Positions 14,714 to 22,631 of a stretch of 64,000 nucleotides of DNA are shown in pieces. Position numbers and translations under genes: made by a program. The stretch comes from Chromobacterium rhizoryzae (GTDB lineage: Bacteria; Pseudomonadota; Gammaproteobacteria; Burkholderiales; Chromobacteriaceae), in NCBI RefSeq assembly GCF_020544465.1, contig NZ_CP066126.1, forward strand, positions 930,001 to 994,000, written 5' to 3'. Within the stretch, counting starts at the first letter, position 1; each line of letters begins with the position of its first letter. The notes under the pieces are model-generated. The model did no database searches and was not told the DNA's origin. It was given only the letters and a program-made list of their open reading frames with translations.

Positions 14714-15063
14714 AGAATATTCTGCAGATTGAAGGCTACCGAGCTGTGATCAGCTATGACCCGGAAATTGACATGTTTCGCGGCGAGTTTCTGGGCTTGA
14801 GCGGCGGAGCGGATTTTTATGCAGGCGATGTCGCAAGTCTCAAACGAGAAGCCGAAATATCGCTGCGCGTGTATCTGGACGCATGCCGCGAGAAGGGGCT
14901 GCAGCCTCTTAAAACCTATTCGGGAAAATTCAATGTGCGCATTGCGCCGCGCTTGCATGAAATGGCGGCGGCAGCGGCGTCGGCCGAGTCCAAGAGCTTG
15001 AACGAATGGGTGGAGGCGGCGATCGAGGAGCGGGCGGAGGCCATGGACCTCAAAACGGCTTAA
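14710..15063 (+). CDS. hicB: HicB-family antitoxin
   Basis: 117 residues. The N-terminal part (YRAVISYDPEIDMFRGEFLGLSGGADFYAGDVASLKREAEISLRVYLDACREKG, positions about 8-62) is the HicB partial RNase H fold. The C-terminus (FNVRIAPRLHEMAAAAA, LNEWVEAAI) is a ribbon-helix-helix-type DNA-binding segment. It should bind HicA and repress its own operon. ATG 14710 overlaps the hicA stop by ATGA, so translation was coupled to hicA; with hicA now prematurely stopped, coupling may be reduced. The antitoxin frame is intact. Confidence 0.9.
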   Translation: MKNILQIEGYRAVISYDPEIDMFRGEFLGLSGGADFYAGDVASLKREAEISLRVYLDACREKGLQPLKTYSGKFNVRIAPRLHEMAAAAASAESKSLNEWVEAAIEERAEAMDLKTA

Positions 15064-15155
15064 ACACCGCATGGTTCAATCTTGGGGCACTCCGCGGGAG
15101 TGCTCCATGAAAAACGGCGAGCCATGGCTCGCCGTTTTGCTGTCCGCGCGCGGTG

Positions 15156-17933
15156 TTACTCCGCGGTGTGATCGTCCTGCTCGATGGTTTCTGCCTGCTC
15201 GCCCGGTTTTTCCTTGCGGGCGCTGCCTTCCACCATATTGATGACGAACAGCCGGCATTGCAGCGAGCCGTTGTACAGCGGGGTGCGGCGCTTGGGCGAC
15301 AGATGGATCAGCTTGGCCAGGCGCAGGTCGCCGCTGAACAGGTTGGCGTGCCAGCCGGCGAAGTGGGCTTTCAGCCAGTCGCCCAGCAGCGGATACCACT
15401 CGGCCAGCTGGTCCAGTTCGTCCATGCGCACGCCGTAGGGCGGGTTGGCCACCAGGATGCCGTTTTCGCCGTTGGGGCGGGCGTCCAGCACGTCCATCGC
15501 CTTCAGTTCCACCAGGCCGGAGAGGCCGGCGCGTTCCAGGTTGTCCTTGGCGACGTTGATGATGGCCTGGTCGCGGTCGGAGCCGTTGATCGCCAGCTTG
15601 GCCAGCGGTTTTTCCGCGTGCTGGGCGTCCAGCAGCAGTTTTTCCCAACTGGCGGAATCGAAGCCGCGCAGTTTCTGGAAGGCGAATTTGCGTTGGCGGC
15701 CCGGCGCGCGGTTCAGCGCGATGTCGGCGGCTTCCACCAGGAAGGTGCCGCTGCCGCACATCGGGTCCAGCAGCGGCTGGCTGCCGTTGTAGCCGGTCAG
15801 CATCAGGATGCCGGCAGCCAGGTTTTCACGCAGCGGCGCGTCGCCGGTTTCCTGGCGCCAGCCGCGCTTGAACAGCGGTTCGCCGCTGGTGTCCAGGTAG
15901 ATGGTGGCGCTGTCTTCGGTCAGGAAGACGTGGACGCGCACGTCCGGGTGGCGGGTGTCGACATTGGGCCGGCCCAGCTGAGCCTGGCGGAAGCGGTCGC
16001 AGATCGCGTCCTTCACCTTCAGCGAGATGAAGTCCAGGCTCTTGAAGTGGCAGCGGATGGCGTCGGTCTTCAGCTTGATGCTGTTGGACACGTCGAACCA
16101 GCGCGGCCAGTCCACATTCATCGCCAGGCGGTAGATGTCTTGCTCATTGCGGTAGCCGCCCTGGGCCAGTTGCAGCAGCACGCGGCTGGCGGTGCGGCTG
16201 TGCAGGTTGGCCGCCATCAGCAGATCGCGGTCGCCGGCGAAGGCCACGCCGCCGTCGGCGGTGGCGATGTCGCGCGCGCCCAGGCCGCGCAACTCGTCGG
16301 CCAGGATGGCTTCCAGGCCGCGCGGGCAGGGGGCGAACAAGGACAGCACGCTGTCGCGCACCTGGGTCAGGCTCGGGGCCTGGCGTTCGGACGGCGCATG
16401 ACGCGGCGCGTCGGCGTGGCGATGCTCGCCGCGGGTTTCCACGCGGTGCTGGTCGCCCAGCGGTTTCAGGCTGCCGGCGCCCGGCTTGCCGAACAACTGA
16501 CGGGCTTCGCCTTCGCGACGCTCGTGGCGCGGGCGTTCTTCCTGTTGCCAGCTTTGGCGCGGCGCGCGTTCGGCGTCGTCGCGGCGGACGTCGTTGTCGC
16601 GATAGGACGGCTTGCTGAACAGCTTGCGCGTGCCGCCTTCGCTACGCTCGGCCGGTTCGCCTTGTGGACGGTCCTGGCGCGGCGCTGCTTCGGCATCGTC
16701 GCGGCGGCTGCGGTTGTCGCGTTCGGCGGATTTGCCGAACAGTTTGCGCGGCGCTTGTTCGGCATCGTCGCGCTGGAAGCGGTTGTCGCGGTCGCCGTGC
16801 TGGCGTTCCTGCCAGGGCTTGCGCGGCGCTTGCCCGGCGTCGTCGCGGCGGAAACGGTTGTCGCGGTCGCCGTGTTCGCGCTCCTGCCAGGGCTTGCGCG
16901 GCGCTTGCTCGGCGTCGTCGCGGCGGAAACGGTTGTCGCGGTCGCCGTGCTGGCGTTCCTGCCAGGGTTTGCGCGGCGCGTGTTCGGCGTCATCACGCTG
17001 GAAGCGCTGGTCGCGGTCGCCGTGCTGGCGTTCTTGCCACGGTTTGCGCGGCGCCTGCTCGGCGTCGTCGCGGCGGAAGTTGTTGTCGCGATTGGCCGGC
17101 TTGCCGAACAGTTTGCGCGGCCCCTCTTCGCGCTGCTCGCTGTGCTGGCGTTCCTGCCAAGGCTTGCGCGGCGCCTGTTCGGCGTCGTCGCGGCGGAAGC
17201 GCTGTTCGCGATCGCTGGAAGGATTGAACGGCTTGCGCGGCTGATCGACATGGCGTTCGCCGTCGCGTTGCTGCCAGCGCGGCTTGCCCTGCGGCGCGCC
17301 TTGTTCGCCGTCCCGCTCCAGATGCAGCGGTTTGCGGCCGGACGGGCCGCGGTCGCGGCTATACGGTTTGCGTTCCGGCTCCACGTCCGCGGCGGCGTTC
17401 AGCGGCTTGCGGCCGGATGGGCCGCGGTCGCGGCTGTAGTCACGCGGTTCACGGTCTTCGCGGTGATGGAAGGGCTTCTTGGGGCCGCTGCCTTGCGGGC
17501 GTTCTTCGCCGTCGCGGGCGAAGCTGCGCGGCTGCCAATTGTTGCCGCGTTCTTTATTGAAGCGGTCCTTATTGAAGCTGTCTTGGCCTTCGTTGCGCTC
17601 AAAGCGCTGCTGGCCTTGCGGCCGGCGGTCGTTGCCATACGGCTTGTCGCGCCCGGCCTGTTGGTCGCGTCCTTGATAAGGGCCGCGCTTGCCGCCGTCG
17701 CGCGGGGCTTGTCCTTGTCCAGCGCCACGGTCTTGCCAATTAGGCTTGGCGTTGCCCGGACGCGGGCCGGAATAAGGCGCGCGCGGCGCGGCGTCGGCCG
17801 AAGGCGCTTTCTTCTGGATCACGGGGCTTTTGCCGGCCGGGCTGTCTCCGCCTGCCGGCGAACTGGCCTCATTGTCGCGGCTATTGAATTCGCGGCGCAT
17901 ATTGGCACGCTGGCGGGAACGGAAACTGGACAT
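15156..17933 (-). CDS. rlmL: 23S rRNA (guanine-N2)-methyltransferase RlmL-like, with Arg-rich N-terminal repeat domain
   Basis: 925 residues. The C-terminal ~400 residues hold a THUMP domain (from about residue 525: VLSLFAPCPRGLEAILADEL) and a class I SAM methylase with LLDPMCGSGTFLVEAAD near 723 and NPPYGVRMDE near 830. This matches the RlmL half of E. coli RlmKL, which methylates G2445 of 23S rRNA. The first ~500 residues are low-complexity, Arg/Asp/Gln-rich and repeat-built. The start at 17933 (AGGAAG upstream) is preferred to 17966. The RlmK half is absent. The N-terminus probably acts as a disordered RNA-binding or chaperone tail. Confidence 0.88.
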   Translation of the reverse strand: MSSFRSRQRANMRREFNSRDNEASSPAGGDSPAGKSPVIQKKAPSADAAPRAPYSGPRPGNAKPNWQDRGAGQGQAPRDGGKRGPYQGRDQQAGRDKPYGNDRRPQGQQRFERNEGQDSFNKDRFNKERGNNWQPRSFARDGEERPQGSGPKKPFHHREDREPRDYSRDRGPSGRKPLNAAADVEPERKPYSRDRGPSGRKPLHLERDGEQGAPQGKPRWQQRDGERHVDQPRKPFNPSSDREQRFRRDDAEQAPRKPWQERQHSEQREEGPRKLFGKPANRDNNFRRDDAEQAPRKPWQERQHGDRDQRFQRDDAEHAPRKPWQERQHGDRDNRFRRDDAEQAPRKPWQEREHGDRDNRFRRDDAGQAPRKPWQERQHGDRDNRFQRDDAEQAPRKLFGKSAERDNRSRRDDAEAAPRQDRPQGEPAERSEGGTRKLFSKPSYRDNDVRRDDAERAPRQSWQQEERPRHERREGEARQLFGKPGAGSLKPLGDQHRVETRGEHRHADAPRHAPSERQAPSLTQVRDSVLSLFAPCPRGLEAILADELRGLGARDIATADGGVAFAGDRDLLMAANLHSRTASRVLLQLAQGGYRNEQDIYRLAMNVDWPRWFDVSNSIKLKTDAIRCHFKSLDFISLKVKDAICDRFRQAQLGRPNVDTRHPDVRVHVFLTEDSATIYLDTSGEPLFKRGWRQETGDAPLRENLAAGILMLTGYNGSQPLLDPMCGSGTFLVEAADIALNRAPGRQRKFAFQKLRGFDSASWEKLLLDAQHAEKPLAKLAINGSDRDQAIINVAKDNLERAGLSGLVELKAMDVLDARPNGENGILVANPPYGVRMDELDQLAEWYPLLGDWLKAHFAGWHANLFSGDLRLAKLIHLSPKRRTPLYNGSLQCRLFVINMVEGSARKEKPGEQAETIEQDDHTAE
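16470..17230 (-). repeat. 75-bp tandem repeats encoding the RlmL Arg-rich tail
   Basis: In-frame repeats of about 25 codons encode variants of RDNRFRRDDAEQAPRKPW followed by QERQHGD. Four to five tight units lie around 16770-17090 and degenerate units flank them, some alternating with a KLFGKPA block. Unit length is a multiple of three, so copy number can change without breaking rlmL. The block also creates a long false ORF on the plus strand. Confidence 0.85.
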
Positions 17934-18056
17934 GGAACTTCCTTGAGTAAGCAGACTTTTAAGCAATTCTTTGATTTTAACTTATTTGTCCGGAGGCTGC
18001 TTGGTGACAGCGAGGCTTTCCGCTACCATATCCGGTTCGATTCAAGATGATAGACG

Positions 18057-19100
18057 ATGCTGCACAGCTCCTTCGCCGCGCGCCTGACCGCCTGGCAAAA
18101 AACGCATGGACGCCATGATCTGCCGTGGCAGGTCAGCGACCCGTACCGGATCTGGCTGTCCGAGATCATGCTGCAACAGACCCAGGTCAAAAGCGTGCTG
18201 GAATATTACCCGCGCTTCCTCGCCCGCTTTCCGGACGTGACGGCGCTGGCCGCCGCGCCGCAGGAAGACGTGCTGGCCTTGTGGAGCGGCCTGGGCTATT
18301 ACAGCCGGGCGCGCAATCTGCACAAGGCTGCGCAGATGGTGATGGCCGAGTTTGGCGGCCGCTTTCCGGCCGAGCGCCAGCAACTGGAGCGCCTGCCCGG
18401 CGTGGGGCGTTCCACCGCCGCGGCGATTGCTTCTTTCGCTTTCGGCCAGCGGGAAACCATTCTGGACGGCAACGTCAAGCGCGTGCTGACCCGTTGCTTC
18501 GGCATCGACGGCTTCCCCGGCGAGAAGCCGGTGGAACAGCGTTTGTGGCGATTGGCCGAAGCGTTGTTGCCGCAGGATGCGGCGCTGATGAGCGCCTACA
18601 CTCAAGGTTTGATGGACCTGGGCGCCACGGTGTGCAGCCGCGGCAAACCGGCCTGTACCGTCTGTCCGATGGTGGACGGCTGCGCGGCGGCGCGCGAGGG
18701 CCGCACCGGCGAGCTGCCGACGCCGCGGCCGAAGAAGACGGTGCCCACGCGCCATACGGTGATGTTGCTGGCCACCCATGGCGACAAGGTGTGGCTGCTG
18801 CGGCGGCCGCCCAGCGGCATCTGGGGCGGTTTGCTGTCCTTGCCGGAGTTTGAGACTTCGTTGCAGATCGAGGACTGGCTGGCGCGCAACGGCCACGGCG
18901 ACGTGTTGCCGGCCTGGCCGGAACTGGAGCATGTGTTTACGCATTACCGATTGATCATTACGCCGGTGCCGCTGCGCTTGGACGCGTTGCGCGCGGAGGC
19001 GGCGATGGAGGACAGCGGGCAGTGGCTGCCCTTGTCCGCCGCCCCGGACGCCGGGGTGCCGGCGCCGGTGCGCCGGCTGTTGTTGCGTTTGGCCGAGTAG
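18057..19100 (+). CDS. mutY: A/G-specific adenine DNA glycosylase
   Basis: 347 residues. HhH-GPD glycosylase with the catalytic EIMLQQTQV, the helix-hairpin-helix LPGVGRSTAAAIASFAFG and ILDGNVKRV, then the [4Fe-4S] cluster cysteines (CSRGKPACTVCPMVDGC) and a C-terminal NUDIX-like 8-oxoG recognition domain. It removes adenine opposite 8-oxoguanine. It is divergent from rlmL with 123 bp between starts. The short 44-bp gap to relA suggests some co-transcription. Confidence 0.95.
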   Translation: MLHSSFAARLTAWQKTHGRHDLPWQVSDPYRIWLSEIMLQQTQVKSVLEYYPRFLARFPDVTALAAAPQEDVLALWSGLGYYSRARNLHKAAQMVMAEFGGRFPAERQQLERLPGVGRSTAAAIASFAFGQRETILDGNVKRVLTRCFGIDGFPGEKPVEQRLWRLAEALLPQDAALMSAYTQGLMDLGATVCSRGKPACTVCPMVDGCAAAREGRTGELPTPRPKKTVPTRHTVMLLATHGDKVWLLRRPPSGIWGGLLSLPEFETSLQIEDWLARNGHGDVLPAWPELEHVFTHYRLIITPVPLRLDALRAEAAMEDSGQWLPLSAAPDAGVPAPVRRLLLRLAE

Positions 19101-19144
19101 CCGAGCGCTGTCGAAACACGATTTGATTGAGTTACTGGGTTGAT

Positions 19145-21349
19145 ATGGTTTCCGTAGTTCGTTCGATGGCTGACACCCTGGCAGACGCGGCTAATCCGCA
19201 ACGCTGGCTGGAGGGCTTGTCTTCTTCGCTGAGCGGAGAAGAGCAGGCGATGCTCACTCGCGCCTTGGACGAGGCGCGCGCCTTGTACTGCGGCAAGACC
19301 ATGGCCCAGACCGGCGAGGACTTGTTCAGTCACGCGGTGGCCGCCGCCGCCATCGTGGCGGATCTGAACCTGTTGCCGGACGCCATCGTCGCCACCTTGA
19401 TGTTCGCCGCTTCGGATTACCGCGAGGACTGGCAGCCCTGGCTCTGCGAAACCTTCAATCCCACGGTGGCGGTGCTGGTGGAGGGGGTCAACGGCGTGCG
19501 CCGCATCACCGAGCTGGCGCGCATCGACAAGCTGTCCACGCCGGAAGAGCGCGCGCGCCAGGCGGAAACCATGCGCAAGATGCTGCTGGCCATGGTGGCC
19601 GACATCCGCGTGGTGCTGATCAAGCTGGCCTGGCGCACTCAGACCATGCACTACCTGGCCGAGGTGGAGGATGAGACGGTGCGCCGCCGCATCGCCACCG
19701 AGACCCTGGATCTGTTCGCGCCGCTGGCCAACCGCCTGGGGGTGTGGCAGATCAAGTGGGAGCTGGAGGACCTGGGCTTCCGCCATACCGAGCCGGACAG
19801 CTACAAGCGCATCGCCAAGCTGTTGGACGAGCGCCGGCTGGAGCGCATCGACTATATCGACCGGCTGCTGGACACCCTGCGCACGGAGTTGAAGAACGCC
19901 GGCGTCAAGGCGGAAGTGGCCGGCCGGCCCAAGCACATCTTCTCCATCTGGAAGAAGATGAAGAAGAAAAAGCTGGATTTCTCCGAGCTCTACGACATCC
20001 GCGCGGTGCGCATCCTGGTGGAGCGGCTGCCGGACTGCTATACGGCGCTGGGCATCATTCACGGCACCTGGCAGCCGATTCCCGGCGAGTTCGACGACTA
20101 CATCTCCCATCCCAAGGCCAATAATTACCGCAGCCTGCACACCGCGGTGATCGGGCCGGAGGACAAGGCGGTGGAGGTGCAGATCCGCACCTTCGAGATG
20201 CACGAGCACGCCGAGTTCGGCGTGGCCGCGCATTGGCGCTACAAGGAGGGCGGCAAGGGCGACGCGGCCTATGAGGAGAAAATCTCCTGGTTGCGCCAGT
20301 TGCTGGACTGGCGCGAGGAGATGTCGGACCGCGAGGGCCTGGCCGAGGCGTTCAAGACCGAGCTGTTCGCCGACACCATCTATGTGCTGACGCCGCAGGG
20401 CCGGGTGATGGCCTTGCCGTTTGGCGCCACCCCCATCGATTTCGCCTATTCGGTGCACACCAATCTGGGCCATCGCTGCCGCGGCGCCAAGGTGGAAGGG
20501 CAGATCGTGCCCTTGTCCACGCCGCTGCAAAACGGCCAGCGGGTGGAGATCATCACCGCCAAGGAGGGCGGGCCGTCGGTGAACTGGCTGCACGACGGCT
20601 GGGTGAAGAGCCATCGCGCCATTTCCAAGATCCGCCAGCACATCCGCCTGCTCAACGCCGACACCGTGCGCGAGACCGGCAAGATGTTGTTCGAGCGCGA
20701 GCTGGCGCGCCACAGCCATATGCAGCCCAATCTGGGCGCGTTGGCGGAGAAGCTGGGCTACGACAAGCTGGAGGAAGTGTACGGCGCGCTGGGCCACGGC
20801 GAGCTGACCACGCGCGTGGTGTCCAACGCCATCGTCAGCTTCGCGCCGCCGCCGCCGGTGGACGTGGCGCCGGAAAGCCTGGTCAAGGCCAGCAAGGGCG
20901 GCCACGACGCGGGCGGCGTGTTGATCGAGGGCGTGGACAATCTGATGACGGTGCTGGCCAAGTGCTGCAAGCCGGCGCCGCCGGACGGGGTGATGGGCTT
21001 CGTCACCAAGGGGCGCGGCATTTCCATTCACCGCACGAGCTGCCTGACGCTGAAAAAACTGTCGGTGGAAGCGCCGGAGCGGCTGATCGCCGCGGAATGG
21101 GGCGACCAGCGCAGCAGCGTCTTCCCCATCGATATCGAAATCATCGCCATGGACCGGCCCGGCCTGCTGCGCGATCTGTCCGACGTGCTGTCGCGCGAGA
21201 AGCTGAACCTGATCGGCGTCAACACCCTGTCGCGAGACACTCGCGCCCGCATGCGTTTCACCGTGGAGGTGCGCCAGGTGCAGGACATCAGCCGGGTGCT
21301 GTCGCGGATGATGGAGTTGAGCGGGGTGCAGGAGGCGCGGCGTTTGTAA
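19145..21349 (+). CDS. relA: GTP pyrophosphokinase RelA ((p)ppGpp synthetase I)
   Basis: About 734 residues. Domains are a degenerate HD hydrolase domain (ATLMFAASDYRED in place of the HD dyad), the synthetase domain (FSELYDIRAVRILVE, YISHPKANNYRSLHTAVIGPE, VEVQIRTFEMHEHAEFGVAAHWRYKEG), TGS (FADTIYVLTPQGRVMALPFGATPIDFAYSVH), a Cys/His region (CCKPAPPDGVMGFVTKGRGISIHR) and ACT/RRM. Loss of the HD residues marks a synthesis-only RelA rather than bifunctional SpoT. The ATG at 19145 is preferred to an upstream TTG; no strong SD is visible. The stop codon is the first three bases of a repeat element. Confidence 0.94.
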   Translation: MVSVVRSMADTLADAANPQRWLEGLSSSLSGEEQAMLTRALDEARALYCGKTMAQTGEDLFSHAVAAAAIVADLNLLPDAIVATLMFAASDYREDWQPWLCETFNPTVAVLVEGVNGVRRITELARIDKLSTPEERARQAETMRKMLLAMVADIRVVLIKLAWRTQTMHYLAEVEDETVRRRIATETLDLFAPLANRLGVWQIKWELEDLGFRHTEPDSYKRIAKLLDERRLERIDYIDRLLDTLRTELKNAGVKAEVAGRPKHIFSIWKKMKKKKLDFSELYDIRAVRILVERLPDCYTALGIIHGTWQPIPGEFDDYISHPKANNYRSLHTAVIGPEDKAVEVQIRTFEMHEHAEFGVAAHWRYKEGGKGDAAYEEKISWLRQLLDWREEMSDREGLAEAFKTELFADTIYVLTPQGRVMALPFGATPIDFAYSVHTNLGHRCRGAKVEGQIVPLSTPLQNGQRVEIITAKEGGPSVNWLHDGWVKSHRAISKIRQHIRLLNADTVRETGKMLFERELARHSHMQPNLGALAEKLGYDKLEEVYGALGHGELTTRVVSNAIVSFAPPPPVDVAPESLVKASKGGHDAGGVLIEGVDNLMTVLAKCCKPAPPDGVMGFVTKGRGISIHRTSCLTLKKLSVEAPERLIAAEWGDQRSSVFPIDIEIIAMDRPGLLRDLSDVLSREKLNLIGVNTLSRDTRARMRFTVEVRQVQDISRVLSRMMELSGVQEARRL

Positions 21350-21481
21350 GAACCTGTTCAAAGTCTGCCGCGCTTCGGCGATACGGTGTTGAAAACAACT
21401 TCGAAATGCTCATGTACCGCTTGACCATTCCGCTTTCTCAGCCGCAACGCCTTAGCTCGCGAGATCGTAAACACGTTCTAA
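21347..21481 (-). repeat. Family A MITE-like repeat, copy 4
   Basis: About 135 bp in opposite orientation to the hicA copy. Shared blocks appear as reverse complements (TTCGAAATGCTCATGTAC, CATTCCGCTTTCTCAGCC, AGCTCGCGAGATCGT). The ends AAGAACCTGTTCAAAG and, reversed, TTAGAACGTGTTTACG form an imperfect inverted repeat. The element begins with the TAA stop of relA. Confidence 0.75.
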
Positions 21482-21526
21482 GGCGCGGCCGAGTTTGCGT
21501 TGGCACAAGTTCACTGTGGCTGTGCA

Positions 21527-21555
21527 TTGCTTTGACTTAAAGAAATTTTCATAAT
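21527..21555 (+). promoter_or_regulatory. Candidate sigma-70 promoter of the deo operon
   Basis: TTGCTT, a 17-base AT-rich spacer and CATAAT lie about 95 bp before deoC. The -35 is imperfect. I could not find a clear operator for a DeoR- or CytR-type repressor. Confidence 0.4.
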
Positions 21556-21649
21556 GGTTTTTTTGCGCCGCCGCCCGCCGGCGGCGCTGAGGTTTGGGAA
21601 CGCTTGGCGAGCGCGCCTGGCCGTTCAATTTTGAAAGGTTTGTTAGCTC

Positions 21650-22417
21650 ATGTCCGAACTGATCGCCGCGGCCCGCCGCGCCCTGTCCCTGATGGATCTC
21701 ACCACGCTGAACGACGACGACACCAACGACAAGGTCGCCGCGCTGTGCCGCAAGGCCAAGAGCGACGCCGGCACCGTGGCCGCGGTCTGCGTGTATCCGC
21801 GCTTCGTGCCCATCGCCAAGAAAACCCTGCGCGAGGCCGGCTGCCCCGAGGTCAAAGTGGCCACCGTCACCAACTTCCCGGCCGGCGATGAGGACATCGC
21901 CGTCGCGGTGGCGGAAACCCGCGCCGCGATCGCCTACGGTGCGGACGAAGTCGACGTGGTGTTCCCGTACCGCGCGCTGATGGCCGGCAACCGCGAGGTG
22001 GGCGCGCAACTGGTGGCGGCCTGCAAGGACGCCTGCGAAGGCAAGACGCTGAAAGTCATCATCGAAAGCGGCGAGCTGAAGGACGAGGCGCTGATCCGTG
22101 AGGCCAGCCTGATCTCGATCCAGGCCGGCGCCGATTTCATCAAGACCTCCACCGGCAAGGTGCCGGTGAACGCCACGCTGGAAGCGGCCGGCGTGATGCT
22201 GTCCGCCATCCGCGAAACCGGCGGCGCTTGCGGCTTCAAGGCCGCAGGCGGCGTGCGCACCGCGGCCGAGGCGGCGGAATACCTGGACTTGGCCGAGCAT
22301 CTGCTGGGCGCGGGCTGGGTGAGCGCCGAGCGCTTCCGTTTCGGCGCTTCCGGCCTGCTGGGCAATTTGCAGGCGGAAATCGAAGGGGGCGAGGTTAAGC
22401 CGATCAGCGGCTATTGA
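21650..22417 (+). CDS. deoC: Deoxyribose-phosphate aldolase
   Basis: 255 residues, class I aldolase barrel. The Schiff-base lysine is in FIKTSTGK (about K165) and KVATVTNFPAGD, EVDVVFPY and GFKAAGGVRT are conserved. It cleaves 2-deoxyribose-5-phosphate to glyceraldehyde-3-phosphate and acetaldehyde. It is the longer (E. coli-like) form. It is first in deoC-deoA-deoB-deoD. A 113-bp inverted-repeat element lies between it and deoA, so the operon may be partly uncoupled. Confidence 0.96.
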   Translation: MSELIAAARRALSLMDLTTLNDDDTNDKVAALCRKAKSDAGTVAAVCVYPRFVPIAKKTLREAGCPEVKVATVTNFPAGDEDIAVAVAETRAAIAYGADEVDVVFPYRALMAGNREVGAQLVAACKDACEGKTLKVIIESGELKDEALIREASLISIQAGADFIKTSTGKVPVNATLEAAGVMLSAIRETGGACGFKAAGGVRTAAEAAEYLDLAEHLLGAGWVSAERFRFGASGLLGNLQAEIEGGEVKPISGY

Positions 22418-22434
22418 TCGCTCGCCGTTTCATC

Positions 22435-22541
22435 GCCGCTGACAAAACCCCTGATGCTGCGTTGCACCGACTTGTCGTACTCAAGTACTGCCTGCGTCGG
22501 TGCGCCTTGCCTCAGGTGCGCTAAGCGGTTTTGTTAGCGGC
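22435..22541. repeat. Family B inverted-repeat element between deoC and deoA
   Basis: The ends GCCGCTGACAAAACC (22435-22449) and GGTTTTGTTAGCGGC (22527-22541) are inverted copies with one mismatch. Nested inside are GCACCGAC/GTCGGTGC (22464-22471 with 22496-22503) and GTACT-CA-AGTAC at the centre. The whole can fold into one long hairpin in DNA or RNA. Only one copy is present in the window. It has no ORF. It resembles family A in design but not in sequence. Confidence 0.7.
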
Positions 22542-22631
22542 TCTTAATTCTTGGCCGTGGCGTGGGTCCCGGCCATTATTTATTGCTCGCGGCGGGTTTC
22601 GCCGCGGCAGGCGCAAGGCAGGGAGAATGCC

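Noticed and set aside
16470..17230. CRISPR-like periodic repeats
   Set aside because: The 75-bp units are contiguous, in frame with rlmL and have no spacers.
15153..18050. 965-codon plus-strand ORF opposite rlmL
   Set aside because: It is the antisense shadow of the GC-rich rlmL repeat region; it has no SD and its translation is low-complexity Val/Ala/Arg without domains.
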